A stretch of DNA of 64,000 nt, from the NCBI GenBank assembly GCA_028751875.1, contig CM054167.1, positions 24,887,605 through 24,951,604 of the forward strand, in the 5' to 3' direction. Source of the stretch: Rapana venosa (lineage: Eukaryota; Mollusca; Gastropoda; Neogastropoda; Muricidae). The notes beneath the pieces were generated by a model, which saw only the letters and a program-made list of their open reading frames with translations, was not told the origin of the DNA and did no database searches. Below, piece by piece: positions 23,166 through 35,551 of the stretch. The translations under genes were made by a program, and so were the position numbers. Numbering within the stretch: the first letter of the stretch is position 1; the number at the start of each line of letters is the position of its first letter.

Positions 23166-23429
23166 GTGAACGTATGTTTTAATGAGATCAAACTTTTACA
23201 GGTTTATTTTTTTTCCAGTGGTGTCTTGCCAGTTTATACATAGCTCTTTTACAGGCAGAGTGTGAATCTGCCATAAGACTGTCCTGCAGGGGACACTGGA
23301 GGGAGGAAGATGTAAGGGCAGACAGATAGATGAAGAACTGGATGATGCAGAACATCCATACTTGGACCAACCTTGATATGGTTGCTGTTGCTGTGGAAAG
23401 GCCGAAGAAAACTTCATGTTGGTCTTATG

Positions 23430-23500
23430 TGTGGTGGTGGTGGTGGTGGTGGTGTGATGGTGGTGGTGTGGTGGTGGTGTGATGGTGGTGGTGGGTATAA
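23430..23500. repeat. (GGT)n-rich microsatellite
   Basis: Interrupted GGT/GTG trinucleotide repeats. Confidence 0.9.
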
Positions 23501-23764
23501 GTGTGGTGTCTGTCTTTGTGTGTGTGTGTGTTTCATGCATTTTGGTGTAAGTGCTATATTTACATGTTGATATCTGTGTCTTACAGGGTTGGTGTTCAGA
23601 AACGGGATGCTCACAGAGTTAAGTATTATGTGTGGGTTTGTTTGTGTGTTTGTCTTTGTGTGTATGTGTTTGTCTTTGTGTGTGTTTTGTACATTTTGTG
23701 TTGGTGAGCAGATATAATTTACATGTTGATTTCTGTGTCTTGCAGGATTCAAGATTGGGACACA

Positions 23765-23782
23765 GAGCTCTGTGTGTGTGTG

Positions 23783-23835
<53 letters not shown>

Positions 23836-24060
23836 TGATGCATTTTTATGTATGTGCTGTATTTACATAATGATTTCTGTGTGTTTGTCTTTGTGTGTAT
23901 GTGTGTGTCTTTCTGTGGTGTGTTTTGTCTTTTTCTTTGTTTTATGTGTGTGCTATTACATATTGGTATATGTGTTTGTGTGTGTGTGTTTTTCTCTGTG
24001 TGTTTTGTCTTTTTCTATGTTTTGTATGTGCTTATATTACATATTGATTTCTGTGTGTTA
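23765..24060. repeat. TG-rich low complexity inside the array
   Basis: A pure (TG)n block at about 23774-23833 has overwritten the donor side of the unit that begins at 23746. Interrupted TG/TTTG DNA follows. Confidence 0.9.
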
Positions 24061-24775
24061 CAGGATTGGCGTTTCAGGTCGGGACACTTGACTGAATTAA
24101 GTATTATAACAGTATAATATGTGTTTTGTGTGTAAATATGGTGGTAGTTGTCTTTAATTTTATGTCAGTTCACTATAGTTATAAGTTTAGGTGATAGACA
24201 AGTGTGTGTGTGTGTGTGTGTCTACATGGGTATGATTCATCCATACTGTTGCTTAGATGGTTGTACATTTTGTGTGTGTGTGTGTCTACATGGGTGTGAT
24301 TCATCCATACTGTTGCTTAGATGATTGTTGTACATTGTGTGTGTGTTTCCAGGACTGGGGTTTCAAGGCAAGACTTGGCACCACTGTCTGATGGTGCTGT
24401 CTGATTAAGTTAAGTATTGTGTGTGTGTGTGTCTGCGTGGGTGTGATTCATCCGCACAGTTGCTTAGATGTTGTTTAAACATGTTGAATTCTGCATGTTT
24501 CCGAGGTTGGTGTTTTAAGACGAGACTTAGGACACTGGACTGAAGGTACCCTCTGACTTTTAAGTATTCTACATGGGTGTGTGTGTCTACATGGGTGTGA
24601 TTTAGCTGTACAATGGGTTATATATTTCATGTTGTTTGTACATGTTGATGTCTGTGTATTGCAGGGTTGGTGTTTCAAGACAGTGAGGGAGGCTTCAGAG
24701 GTTGTGGCTGATGCTGCCCTACCTACCTGTCACAGGTCGGTCAGTCAGTCATTTGTGTCTCTCTGTCTGTCTCTG

Positions 24776-24932
<157 letters not shown>

Positions 24933-25779
24933 AGTTTTGTGTCTTCCTTAACTTTCATGTCTGTTTGTCCTTCTGTTTTGTTTTCTTTCGTGTCTGTCTG
25001 TTCATGTGCCTGTGTGTAATTTCATGTGCCTGTATTTTCATGAGCATGTGCCTGTATTTTCACTTTTTCTGTGTGTGCGATTTTGTTGTTGTTTGGTAGT
25101 GGTTGTTTAGGTGGGGGGGGGGTTTTAGGGGGAGGGGGGGGGGGGCTGGTGGTTGCAGTTTTACAGTATACTGTTGGTGTTGACAGACCTAAGGGTGGTG
25201 GTGCTGCTCGAAAAAGTGCCAACAATTTTTCATGTAAATATTCTTTCTCTGTGTGTGGTGGTATTTTTGGAGTGTGGGGTTTTTTTGCTTTTGTTTTTGT
25301 TGGGGGGTTTTGTTGTTGCTTTCTGGGGGGTTGGGTGGGGGGAAGGGAAGGGGGGGGGGTGCTGTGGACAGTTTTACAGTGTATTGTTCTTTGTTTTTTA
25401 CAGTCCTAGGAAAGTGCAGTGCACCAAGATTGCCGAGGAGTTTTCAGGCAAGTATTTTTTCTGTGTGTGTGTTTTGTTTGTTGGTGGGGGTTTTTTGGGG
25501 GGGAAGGGTTACGGAGACTGTATTTATAGATAATGTTTATTGTTTGTGTTGACAGGCCTGGGGTGATGGTGCACAAAGACTGCTGAAGAATTTTTCATGT
25601 AAGTATTCTTTCTGTAGCTGTGTGGGGTTTCGTTTGTGTGGGGGTTAGGGGGGGGGGTGTGTGAACAGTTTAACAGCTTATTGTTTATGTTGACAGGGCT
25701 GGGGATGGTGGTGTATGAATACTGCTGAGGATTTTTCTAGTAAGTATTTCAGAGTGTGTGTTGGAGAGGGAGGGGGGGG

Positions 25780-25980
25780 GGGGGGGGGGGTGTTGTACTG
25801 TTGTGGGCAGTTTTACAGAGACTGTGTATATAAATAGTGTTTATTTTAATTAATGTATTTATTTGTTAATTCTTTTATATCGAGGATAAAGGAGCATTGA
25901 GATAGATTTTTTATGTAAGTATTCTTTCTGTGAGTGTGTTGGGGCTTTTGTTGGTGGTTTTTTTTTTTTTTGGAAGGGGT

Positions 25981-26018
<38 letters not shown>

Positions 26019-26022
26019 CTGG
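25780..26022. repeat. poly-G runs and SINE-A tail fragment
   Basis: Poly-G at about 25773-25790 and 25980-26018 (about 37 G). In between, 25855-25900 carries the TTTATATCGAGGATAA end of SINE-A. It replaces the acceptor side of one exon-like unit, whose donor-like GTAAGTATT survives at 25914. Confidence 0.7.
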
Positions 26023-27554
26023 ACAGTTTGTCAACAATCATTTGTGTTATTGTCAGGCCTGAGGGGTGGTGGTAGTACACGAAGGCTACCAACAATATTT
26101 ATGTAAGTATTCTTTCTGTACGTGTGTTGTTGGGGGAGGGGGGGGTTGCTGTTGTGGACATTTTTACGGAGACTGTGTTTATAAATGGTTATTGTTTGTG
26201 TTGACAGGTCTGGGGGTGGTGGTGGTGCATGAACACTATTGAGAATTGTTTCATGTAAGTGTTCTTTGGTGTGTGTTTTTTTTGTTTGGGTTTTTTAGTC
26301 GTTGTTGGGTTTTTTTAGGGGGGGGGGATTGTGAACAGTTTTACAGTTTATATTGTTTGTGTTGACAGGCCTGGAGGAGGTGGTGATGGTGCTCAAAGAC
26401 TGCCAACAATTTTTGCAGTAAGTATTCTTTCTGTAAATGTTTTGTTGTTGTTGGTTTTGTTTGGGGGTGAGGGAAGAGTTTAACAGAGACTGTGTTTATT
26501 TTTATAATGTTTGTGTTGACAGGCCTGGGGTAATGGTGGTGGTGGTGGTGGTGCACGATGACTGTTGACGATTTTTCATGTATTTCTCTGTGGGTGTTGT
26601 TGTTTTTAGTGTTTGAATGAATTGAAGTGGGTTACTTAGTTGGAGGAGGGTGGAGTGTTGTTGTGTAGAGTATTGTAAAGATGTTTTGTGCACATGTTTA
26701 GTTTTTTTTGTATCATCAAGGGTGAAGCCTCAATCACTGCTGGGATCTCTGACGAAGGCTTATCCAGGAGCCGAAACTGGAATCAGGTCAGGCCAAAGGT
26801 GTGGCTCTTACTCCAAAATGCCTAATATGCTGTCATTGAGATTTTTTAGAACCTTCTGTTTTGGTTTGAATTGTTCATAAATCATTTTCAAGATGACTGA
26901 GAAGTTGTGTAAGTGGTTACCTGCATGTGTTTTCTCCACTACTATATAGCCTCAGTAATGTTTATTTTGTGTGTGTTCACAGGATTGGTGTACCAAGACA
27001 GCTGAAGACGTTGACGCCGTTGACATTCCTATTTAAGATAAGTATTGTGGAAGTTAAATGCGGTGGATGTATGTAATACTGTGTAAATTATATTGTTTGG
27101 GAGTACCGTGACTTCATTTTGTTGTTGTTCAGTATTGTAGAAGTGTAGTTGATGTATGTATGTGTGTGTGAAATGCTGATTTTGGTGACTGCCATGCTTT
27201 TCACTTTTTCCAGACATACTGGATCCCTCTGTGTACATCTGTTTCAGACAAAGGGGCTGAATCAGGGTTTTCGGCAGCTCTGAATTTTTAGAGTGGCGCT
27301 TCAGTTGTGTAGATGATGATGTTATAAGTGAATAGTGATCATCATTGTGTATGAATTCATATGATAAATTCATGTTGATTTTATCTTTATTAGTATGTAT
27401 GTATTTTTTTAAATGGAAGATGAAGTAAGTTAGTATTTTCTCTGCACCAAACAGCATGTTACTTTCACTTAAAAAAAAATCTGTTTGCTGATGTTTTTAC
27501 TAACCAACACAAATGGCCAGACTGGGGGCAAGTCAAGGGAGCTAACTGGCCAAA

Positions 27555-27935
27555 CGGGAGTTAGTGAAGTGTGCACTTGTGTTAAATAAATAATTATGGA
27601 ATTATTTTAGTGTGCACTTGTAATTATTGCGCTAAATATGAAAAAAGTGTGCATTTGTAATTGCTATGTTCAATTTGAAATTATTTTAGTGTGCATTTGT
27701 AATTGCTATGTTCATTTTGAAATTATTTTAGTATGCGCTTGTAATTATTGTGTTAAATTTGAAATTTGTGTGCATTTGCAAGGGTTGTGGAATTAGTGTA
27801 ACTGTACTTGTAATTGTTGCGTTCAGTACAGCATTTGTTAAGTGTGCACTTGAAAGTGTTGTGTCCATTTCGTCTGTACTTATTACACAGAATTAGTGAA
27901 GTGTGCACTTGAAAGTGTTGTATTCATTTCGTATG
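27555..27935. repeat. ~50-60-bp degenerate tandem repeat
   Basis: About seven units containing TAGTGTGCACTTGTAATTAT and TGTTAAATTTGAAATT. Later units use GAAAGTGTTGTRTTCATTTC. Confidence 0.8.
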
Positions 27936-28070
27936 GACTTATCATCTTTCTCCTTGCAGGAACATGAAAGGAGAACTTATGTGTTTGGTTGGTGTGTTTG
28001 ATGGTTGTGTTTTGGGGGAGGGGCCTTATCATGGGCATCCGAGTCCTGTGTGTTTATTGTCTGGTCACAG

Positions 28071-28166
28071 GGTTGGCGGGCACATCGAGAAAACAGCTGA
28101 AGCCTTTGCAGAGATGGATGGACAGAGAGGGAAGTGGACTTGGTGAATGGGAAATTTGCTGCGCAG
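28071..28166 (+). CDS. candidate internal exon of an unknown gene
   Basis: A 96-nt segment bounded by CTGGTCACAG and GCGCAG/GTTAGT. Two bases, then 31 open codons (reads LAGTSRKQLKPLQRWMDREG and on to EICCA), then one base. It is related to the upstream array through AGAAAACAGCTGAAG. Its leftover base joins the next candidate exon in frame. No family recognised. The pyrimidine tract is weak and the call rests only on splice signals and phase. Confidence 0.3.
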
Positions 28167-28324
28167 GTTAGTGTTGTGCGTGTTTTGTATTGTACTCTTT
28201 ATTATATTGTACTGTATTTTGTTGTACTATATTATATTGTGCTGTATTTTTTGTTTGTTTGTTTGTTATTCGTTCCTCAGCTAGAACTCTGAGGTTCACC
28301 AGTGGTGAGGTCTTTGCATACGCG

Positions 28325-28676
28325 ACCATTTTTACCCCCACCGCTTAGGTAGCCGCATTCCGACTTCAGAGCTGCAAGTAAACCGAGAGGTTCTGGGTTC
28401 AATTCCCAGCCTGGCCCTTTCTTTCCAGTTTGACAAGAAAATCGAACTGAATGTCAAAGTCCTTCAGACGAGACTATACACCGAGGCCTCGGGTGCAAAT
28501 CCACCCAGAACATCTTGTGCACATTTTAGAAACCCATTCCAACTTTCGGAAGAGTAGACGCATTTTGTGCCGGTAGGAATGGATGATAAGATTCAAAAAC
28601 GCATGCTCACAAGTGTTGCATACAGACGCCATCCTTAGGCAGGTGAATGTCTTAACCATCCTGCTGCCTTCCTTCT
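28325..28676. mobile_element. SINE mosaic: SINE-C start, SINE-A body (+), SINE-A head (-)
   Basis: Positions 28330-28372 match the start of SINE-C (GGTAGCCGCATTCCGACTTC). Positions 28373-28600 are a plus-strand SINE-A from the anticodon arm on (B-box GGTTCAATTCCC, core CCTTCAGACGAGACTATA). Positions 28635-28676 are a minus-strand SINE-A head. Together they suggest repeated insertion and rearrangement. Confidence 0.6.
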
Positions 28677-28794
28677 TATTGCCATTGTTATGATGCTGAA
28701 TATGACTTTCAGTCAGGGCAGACTTCACTGCTGAAAGGTCAGGCTGCAGTCCCTAGGGATGATGTTTATTATGTTTTTAAGTTTTATTTCAAAG

Positions 28795-28935
28795 ACAGTG
28801 GAATAAGCATTTGTGTGCTTTTTTTCTTTTTTACATCCAACCACGTGTGCATGTGGTTTTGTAAATTTTCCCATCTATTTCCACCAGCACACAATGACGG
28901 AGCAGGTTTTTAACGTTTGTGCAAGATGTTCATGT
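28795..28935 (-). mobile_element. SINE-A 3' body fragment
   Basis: GTGGAATAAGCATTTGTGTG, ACATCCAACCACGTG and GCAAGATGTTC match the SINE-A body. No head. Confidence 0.6.
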
Positions 28936-29147
28936 GTCACTACAGGAGCAGTGCTACCCCCATCCCCCCCAAAAAACCCAAACAACCAACCCAACCAACC
29001 ACACACACACACTTGTTCATATTTCTTTTTTTCATGTCATTTTTCCGTCTGCTTGTGTAGTAGGTGTTCCAGTGCCCCTTGTGTGGGGGATGATAGCAGG
29101 GTTGTGTTTGAGGGGTTATTAACAGTAGCACGCACTTTTCTCTTGTT

Positions 29148-29262
29148 CATTTATTTATTTATTGTTTTATATCGAGGGTAATGGAATAAGCACTCATGTG
29201 CTTTTTTACATCCAGTCCCCATGTGTATGCAGTTTTGTAAAATCTGTCATCTGTTTCATTTA
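29148..29262 (-). mobile_element. SINE-A 3' fragment
   Basis: TTTATTTATTGTTTTATATC tail, GAATAAGCACTCATGTGC and GTCATCTGTTTC. Truncated after that. Confidence 0.7.
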
Positions 29263-29476
29263 TAGCAGGGAGAGGGTTTAAGGGATTTATTGTTTTCGTG
29301 GTTTTGAACTGGTATGTTTTTGCCCTAAGACAGAAATGTGAGGCCCATGTTGGTCAACTTCAGAGTGGTTAAAACCAGTATGGGTATTTTGGGTACTTTT
29401 CACTTGCTGTTGAAGTGGCTGCTCTTGTCTTCATTTTTGAGACAATTTCTTAATATCTTGTTGTTTGTGTTGACAG

Positions 29477-29568
29477 AGGGAGCTGTGACGTCTTCATCCA
29501 GTGTGATCACCCGACAACAGCCGAGGGGAGGGAGGGAGGGAGGGAGGAAGGACTACAGCCAGCTGTGA
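29477..29568 (+). CDS. candidate terminal coding exon of an unknown gene
   Basis: After GTTTGTGTTGACAG at 29463-29476, two bases complete a codon begun in the 28071-28166 exon. The reading EGAVTSSSSVITRQQPRGG continues through a Gly/Arg stretch encoded by GGGA repeats and ends RKDYSQL-stop at 29566-29568. The low-complexity end and the lack of any family match keep confidence low. Neither an upstream start nor a full transcript can be fixed. Confidence 0.3.
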
Positions 29569-30330
29569 GGGAGGGAAGGAAGGAAGGATTGAAGCAGGGA
29601 CATTACTATTCAACGCTACATGTCCAGAATTGAAATCTTACCCTGAAGCTTCATACAGTGAACTGTGTAGAAAAATGGACAACACTACACTTTATGTTTT
29701 AGTAGTACTTTGCCACCTCCCTCTCTTTGGAGCTTCATACAGTGAACGTGATGCTGTGCAGAAAAATGGTTGATAACACACTTGTGTGATTTAGTAATAA
29801 CGGTGTTAAAATCCCGGACATGAGGAATCTCAAATTCAGCGCAATCGAGTTTCTGACGATTTTCTGTGGACAGCTGTGAACTGTGTCTGAAATGTTCATT
29901 GAAGACTGTTGTTGTCTCCATCATGATCACTTGTATTGTATTTGATAAAGCTTTAATCCTTGAGTCAACAGAAGTTCCAAAGCTTGTTTTTGAATGTGAT
30001 TTATTTGGGCTTTAACTTGTATCCATTGACACCAACACAACAAAAGATTAACTGTCTGGCCACAACAACTTGATACAGATCAGTAGTTGCTGAGCATCCC
30101 ATTCTGAAAGACATTCCACAATAGTCGGTTATAAAATAGCATACACTGAATGGTGCAGAAAGCCCAGAATGAACTTTGTAAAATTTGGCAGAAAAATAAA
30201 ATGGATGTATACTTTATTAATATGAAATAAACAAATGCTGGTAAGGCAGAGCAGAATAAGAGTACCTGAATCTAAAAAGATTGTAAAATCTGGCAGAAAT
30301 GAAATAAAATGAAATATAGAGGGCTTGTTT
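29569..30330 (+). other. possible 3' UTR of the candidate gene
   Basis: AT-rich, non-repetitive DNA with AATAAA-type signals near 30195 and 30228. One internal partial repeat: CTTCATACAGTGAAC plus a CAGAAAAATGG-like segment at 29650 and 29732. No other feature is visible. Confidence 0.25.
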
Positions 30331-30764
30331 CACCTCAGATGTTGATTGTACTGTAATGAAATGGGTTGTGTACACTTTCGGTCACACCAGACTTGTTCAT
30401 CTTTCTGATTTTTTGGGTTTTTGTTTGGTTGCAATAAAAACAGGTTTTTCATTCATAATACTATTATTGCACAAGTTCTTTGTTGATGAAAGAAATAAAA
30501 CTGTTTTGTCAGTGTCCATGTTTTGGATTTCTTCTTTTGCCCTTTCTCTGTCAGATCTGTTCCTGGTCTCTATCCTCTCCCTCTGGTTGTTTCCTCTCTT
30601 TCTCCTCCCGTCTGTCCCCTCCCTCTCTTTAGCATCACTCTCTGTGTGCTCGTTTGGTTGAAAGGGTTTTTTTTGTGTTCTTTTTTGCCCAGAGGGCTGG
30701 TTATTAAAATAAACATTTGCTGTACTTAAGATATGCATTTTGCATTCAAAATTTGATGTCTGCA

Positions 30765-31185
30765 TCTTTGATGTGTATTAATCGATTCTCAATGCTAGTT
30801 GCCTAGATCAATTGTATCTATGTGCTTCATTGTGAGCATTTTTTACAGCCATTTAGCACCGGAATTTTTTAAGGTGCTTATATTCATTTTATTAATACTG
30901 AACTGTGGCTTTTTTTAATGGCTACACCTGAAATGTTTATGCCTATTTTAGATATCCATGTTTTAAATTCTATATCTTTTTATGTGTATTTATCAATTCT
31001 CAATGTTAGTTGCCTGGATCAAATATCTGTACATGTTAGCACCTGAATTTTTAAGGTGCCTTTGTTCACTTTATTAGTACTCAAGTATATACATTTTTAA
31101 TGGCTATTTAGTACCTGAAATATTTTATGCCTATATATTAGATATTCATGTTTTAAATTGTATGTCTGCATCTTTTGCGTGTAAT
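30765..31185. repeat. ~185-bp tandem duplication, about 2.3 copies
   Basis: Units share GATTCTCAATGCTAGTTGCC, TTAGCACCGGAATTTTTTAAGGTGC-like words, and GATATCCATGTTTTAAATT. The copies are moderately diverged. Confidence 0.8.
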
Positions 31186-31394
31186 TAACTCAATGAGGTT
31201 GTAGATTCGGCATTCCTCTCCTTTACTGTGGCGTGATTCGGCAGACTTACGATTTTTTTAAAATAATGCACTTTAAAAAAAAAAAGCGATGTTCAACTGA
31301 AGGGAAAGTACTCTGGCCTGTAGGGCAATCATTTTTCTAAACACATTTGCTTTCCTTGATCATAACTATCCCTTTACGTCGCCTTTTATTTGAC

Positions 31395-31790
31395 GGGCAG
31401 TACCTTCTGGGTGTACAGCAACCCATGGTTTTTGAGAAGGTATAAACCCTTTACCATACCTTCTGGGTGTATAAGTCCTTCAGATGAGACTATAAACCGA
31501 GCCCAGTGTTCAAACATATGCAGAACATCTTGCGCACACGTTAAATCCTGTTCCGCTTTTTGGAAGAGTATGGCCATTGTGTGCTGGTGGAAACAGATGA
31601 CAAAATTGACAAAACCGCATACACCTGGGGACTAGATGTAAAAAAGCACATGAGTGCTTACTCCATTATCCTCGATATAAAAAAAAATAAATAAATAAAT
31701 AGCAACCCATGGTTTTAGAGTAGGCATAACCCGTTACCATACCTCCTGGGTGTACAGCAACCCAGGGTGTCTGGAAAGGAACTCAATTCT
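31395..31790. repeat. ~56-bp tandem repeat split by a SINE
   Basis: CAGCAACCCATGGTTTT, CCTTTACCATACC and TTCTGGGTGTA words lie on both sides of the SINE-A at 31472-31701. Confidence 0.75.
31472..31701 (+). mobile_element. SINE-A, headless, tail I
   Basis: Begins at the core (AAGTCCTTCAGATGAGACTA) and ends in (AAAT)n at about 31682-31701. Confidence 0.75.
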
Positions 31791-32190
31791 TTCCCTGTGT
31801 TGTGGTTGCATAGCAACCCCATGATTTGAGGAGACTGCTTACTAGGTAGGCCTACATCCAGTGCTTTTCCTACAATAGATCTTGTACTTGAGGTGTGTAA
31901 AAGGCATGCACTCGAACATACAAACACATGCACTGGAGCTATCGGTAAAGAAAAAAAGGGCATGTTACTTTTGCAGTGCACCTTGTAATGTGCATCTCCT
32001 GCAATACCTGCTCTTCTCTGTGATATAATGTAATAAGAAGAAAATAAAAGGGTTACATTTAGTGCAGTATGACAAGATCTGCCCTAAGTATATTAACTCT
32101 CCTCCAAGATGTTCTATATTTGTGTCAAATAACTCAGATCAGACTAGAATACATAGTTATATGTAAAGCACTGCCCCCCCCCCCACAACT

Positions 32191-32530
32191 TGTTTAATGC
32201 AATCTCACAGATGATCTAACAGCACCTTGTATTACTTCCATCTCCCCTACCATGATGCATCTTTAGTGGACTCTGTATGTGAGTGTGCATATGGACTCTG
32301 CAGTATACATGTAATATATCAGAAGTGGAACAGATTGGCAAAACACACACCAACTTTTTAATGCAATCTCACAGATGATCTACCTAACAGCAGGCCTTTT
32401 ATGTGGACCTTCCATCTCCACCCCTACCCATTGAATGCATCTTTGTGGGACTCTGTATGTGAGTGTGCATATGGACTCTGCAGTATACATGTAATATATC
32501 AGAAGTGGAACAGATTGGCAAAACACAAGA
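32191..32530. repeat. ~165-170-bp tandem duplication
   Basis: Two copies begin TTTAATGCAATCTCACAGAT and end CAGATTGGCAAAACACA. The right halves are almost identical and the left halves differ by short indels. Confidence 0.9.
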
Positions 32531-32594
32531 AATGGTCGGTCCCACCTTCAAGTCCTTCTCCCTTCCAAGAGAAAAAAAATATTGAGAGGCAAAT

Positions 32595-32930
32595 ACACAC
32601 ACACGCGCGTGCGTGTGTGTAATAAACAATATATATATTATATATATATATCGAACAGACAGATGACGGAGAAGTATAATAATTATTTTTGCCTTTATTT
32701 CTTCTTACATTTTTTTATATTAAGTTATATATTGTATATTGCTCCTTTGCTCTTATTTACTTCGTTGTTTGCAAATGTATAAGTAAAACAACAAACGTAT
32801 TTAGACTCTAGAACAACACACATACACAAGTGCGCTCGTACGCACGCGCACACACACAGGGAACAACAACAAAACACACACACACGTGTGGGCACACATA
32901 CACAAACTCATGTGGCTGTTCTAAATCTTT
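32595..32930. repeat. CA/CG and TA microsatellites
   Basis: Short (CA)n, (CG)n and (TA)n runs at 32595-32652 and CA-rich DNA at 32815-32905. Confidence 0.8.
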
Positions 32931-33436
32931 TGGCCGATTGTTTTCTTTCTCTCTTTTGTTTCTTTCTTTTTTATTTCTATTTCTTCCTTAGCTTTTTTTG
33001 TGTGTGGCTTATTTGTGTGTTTTTGTTTGGTTGGAGGTTGTTTTTTTACAGATACTAAGCTAAGCAAAGATATTGTGTTCAGTGTACCATCTGAAGTAAC
33101 AGTTTTACTTTGAAACAGAGGGGTGCAGGAGACGCTTAGGCACATACCCATGAGAGAAGAGACGGACAGTTTATTGCGTGTGCCTTTGGTGGGTTTTTTT
33201 TTACCTCTCAGAAGCTTGCTTATATTTCAGTACACAAAGTCAAAAAGTAGTAAAGTTCTGTATCCTTGTCTACCCCCCACCCCCCCCCAAACACAATATT
33301 GCCTTGCATGAAGGCAGAGTACACTCAAAAAATAAATATCTGTCTCTGCCCGTCTGTCTGTATCTCTCTAAAACACACACATGCATGCACACACGCACAC
33401 ACACATACATGGACACACCCATTCAAGTATGTTCCA

Positions 33437-33583
33437 CTTTTCAGAAGAGTAGGCCATTGTGTGCCGGTGGAAACAGATGATAGAATTTACAAAACCGCAT
33501 ACACACAGGGACTGGATGTAAAAAAGCACATGAGTGCTTGTTCCATTATCTTCAATATAAAAGAATAAATAAATAAATAAAAT
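33437..33583 (+). mobile_element. SINE-A, 5'-truncated, 12-bp TSD
   Basis: The 3' body of SINE-A with a (AAAT)n end lies between AAGTATGTTCCA at 33425-33436 and 33584-33595. The host DNA on the right (33597-33770) is itself an old, diverged SINE-A, so this is a younger SINE next to or inside an older one. Confidence 0.75.
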
Positions 33584-33596
33584 AAGTATGTTCCAA

Positions 33597-33770
33597 TGTC
33601 TAGTCTTTTGGATTAAACTATAGTGTCCCATGTGCAAATGCCTGCAGAACATCTTGACCACACAGTACAAAAACCTGTGCTGCCTTTCGGAAGAGTAAGC
33701 CATTTTGTGCTGGTAAGAGGTTAACAAAACAAAACCACGCATGCACATGGTTGTGTTCAGACACCACCCC
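33597..33770 (+). mobile_element. old diverged SINE-A body
   Basis: GTCTTTTGGATTAAACTATA, GCAGAACATCTTG and TTTCGGAAGAGTAAGCCATT follow the SINE-A order with many substitutions and no tail. From 33771 to 34520 I see only AT-rich unique DNA. Confidence 0.6.
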
Positions 33771-34524
33771 AAAGGTCAGAATGCAGTTACTTCAATCGTG
33801 GGTAAAACAGTCACATATGCAAATTAAACCATAGGGGAAACTTTGATCTCTAGCTGAGCAACCAAAACAAAAAAAGTAGAGGTCTGTTAAATTCTTGCAT
33901 TTATTTTAGATGCCTTGGTAGTTGTATCAGACATCCATATCTAGGCATCTGTAATTGAATCTGTAGTATAAATGTCTATATAAACTGACTGAAATTTTTG
34001 TCGTTTTCATTTGGTTGTATCGGTTATCTGCAGTGGATTTTAGGCAGCGTGTATTTCATTGAGTGTTTGCAATCTATGTGCAGTTTTGATGCGTTTATTA
34101 AAGATCTTCAGTAGTTGTATTTTATGTCAGTATTCGCTCTGTATCGTTGGGTTTTTTTTGTCGTTTTATTTGCTTACATTGTTCTCATTGTTTCATGGAG
34201 AATGATTAAATGAATTTTAAGTATCTGTATTAAAGACATATATGTAGAAGCTAGCATTAAGAGGTCTATCTATTGCATTTTAGGTGTTGGTACTTGAGAT
34301 AACTGGGATATTTTACATATGTGTGCAATGTTTACAGCTTTGATTTAAATATCTACATTTAGATGTATTTTTACATTACAGTGACCAATTCAGTATTTTG
34401 GACATACACATTTTTTTAAATCTGTATTAAGATTACCCATCTTGATGTCCATTTTAGAAGCCTGTACTTGGTATCTGTGATCAGATACTGTACTTTTGAA
34501 GCCTGTACTTCCAACGTTTTCTCA

Positions 34525-34612
34525 TTCTTTTGATTCAAGGATAACGGAATGAGCACTCGTGTGCTTTTTTTTTTTTCATCCAGTCCCTGTGTACACATTT
34601 TGTAAAATTAAC
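34525..34612 (-). mobile_element. SINE-A 3' fragment
   Basis: TTCTTTTGATTCAAGGATAA and GAGCACTCGTGTGC, then CATCCAGTCCCTGTG. Truncated. Confidence 0.65.
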
Positions 34613-35312
34613 CTTTCAGGAGGCTGCATTCAGATATCTTTACTTTAGAAACTTGTATTCAGATGTCTGTATTTTGAATATCTGTAATAGAATATAGCTC
34701 AGTGGTCGGAGCACTCACTTTCCCCCAGCCAAGTTAAGCAGCGTCGAGCGTGGTTACCAGTTGGATGGGTGACCGTTTGCGCGCCTTGGCTTCAGTACAG
34801 TTCCCCCAGTTCACCCAGCTGTAAATTGGTACCTGCCCTCTTTAGGGTCAGGGAAGGTAAAGCAGCGAGGGAGAGGAGATGGGCGCCGCCCTCAATATGC
34901 TGGCCCTAGATGGGACTCCTTTACCTTTTTTTTTAATGGAATATTTGTACTTCAGAAGCTTCTATTCAGATGTCTGTATTTTTAAATATCTTGTGATATG
35001 TACTTCAGAAGCTTGTATTCAGATGTATTTTTTAATATCTGTGATGGAATATTTGTACTTCAGATGCTTGTATTCAGATGTCTGTATTTTAAATATCTTG
35101 TGATAGATATGTACTTCAGAAGCTTGTATTCAGATGTCTGTATTTTGAATATCTGTGATGGAATATTTGTACTTCAGACGCTTGTATTCAGATGCCTGTA
35201 TTTTTAAATATCTTGCGATAGATATGTACTTCCGAAGCTTGTATTCAGATGTCTGTATTTTTTAATATCTTGTGATAGATATGTACTTCAGAAACTTGTA
35301 TTCAGATGTCTT
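34612..35312. repeat. ~56-60-bp tandem repeat, about 8 copies
   Basis: Units contain CTTGTATTCAGATGTCTGTA, TTTTAAATATCTTGTGAT or AATATCTGTGATGGAATATT, and GTACTTCAGAAG. It is split by the chimeric SINE at 34696-34934. Confidence 0.9.
34696..34934 (+). mobile_element. chimeric tRNA/5S-like SINE, near-perfect 10-bp TSD
   Basis: Starts inside the A-box (AGCTCAGTGGTCGGAGCACT), then a 5S-rRNA-like segment with GTTAAGCAGCGTCGAGC and TTGGATGGGTGACC, then a body with CCCTCTTTAGGGTCAGGGAA and GGACTCCTTTACC plus a T-run. It is flanked by AATAGAATAT (34686-34695) and AATGGAATAT (34935-34944), which are units of the host tandem repeat. The first bases of the head are missing. Confidence 0.75.
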
Positions 35313-35551
35313 CTACTACCATCATCCCTTTCCAGCACCCTCTGCCCCTCTAACTAACCTCACAGCGCTGAAACAATGCCATTTAAAACACCAGATGGTG
35401 CAGCAGTAGTCTGGAGGTAATGCACACAACCAGAAAGCCACAGCTTTTGCCACACATGAACCCCAAGTCTTCTCCTCTGCATTACAACTTGGAGCAGTGA
35501 TGTGGTGAAAGTCTTTTTTGAACAGCCAACAATCCAAGATTAAGTGTACAA

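Noticed and set aside
34696..34800. 5S rRNA gene
   Set aside because: Only the internal control region is similar, the rest differs, and the sequence is part of a mobile SINE with a TSD.
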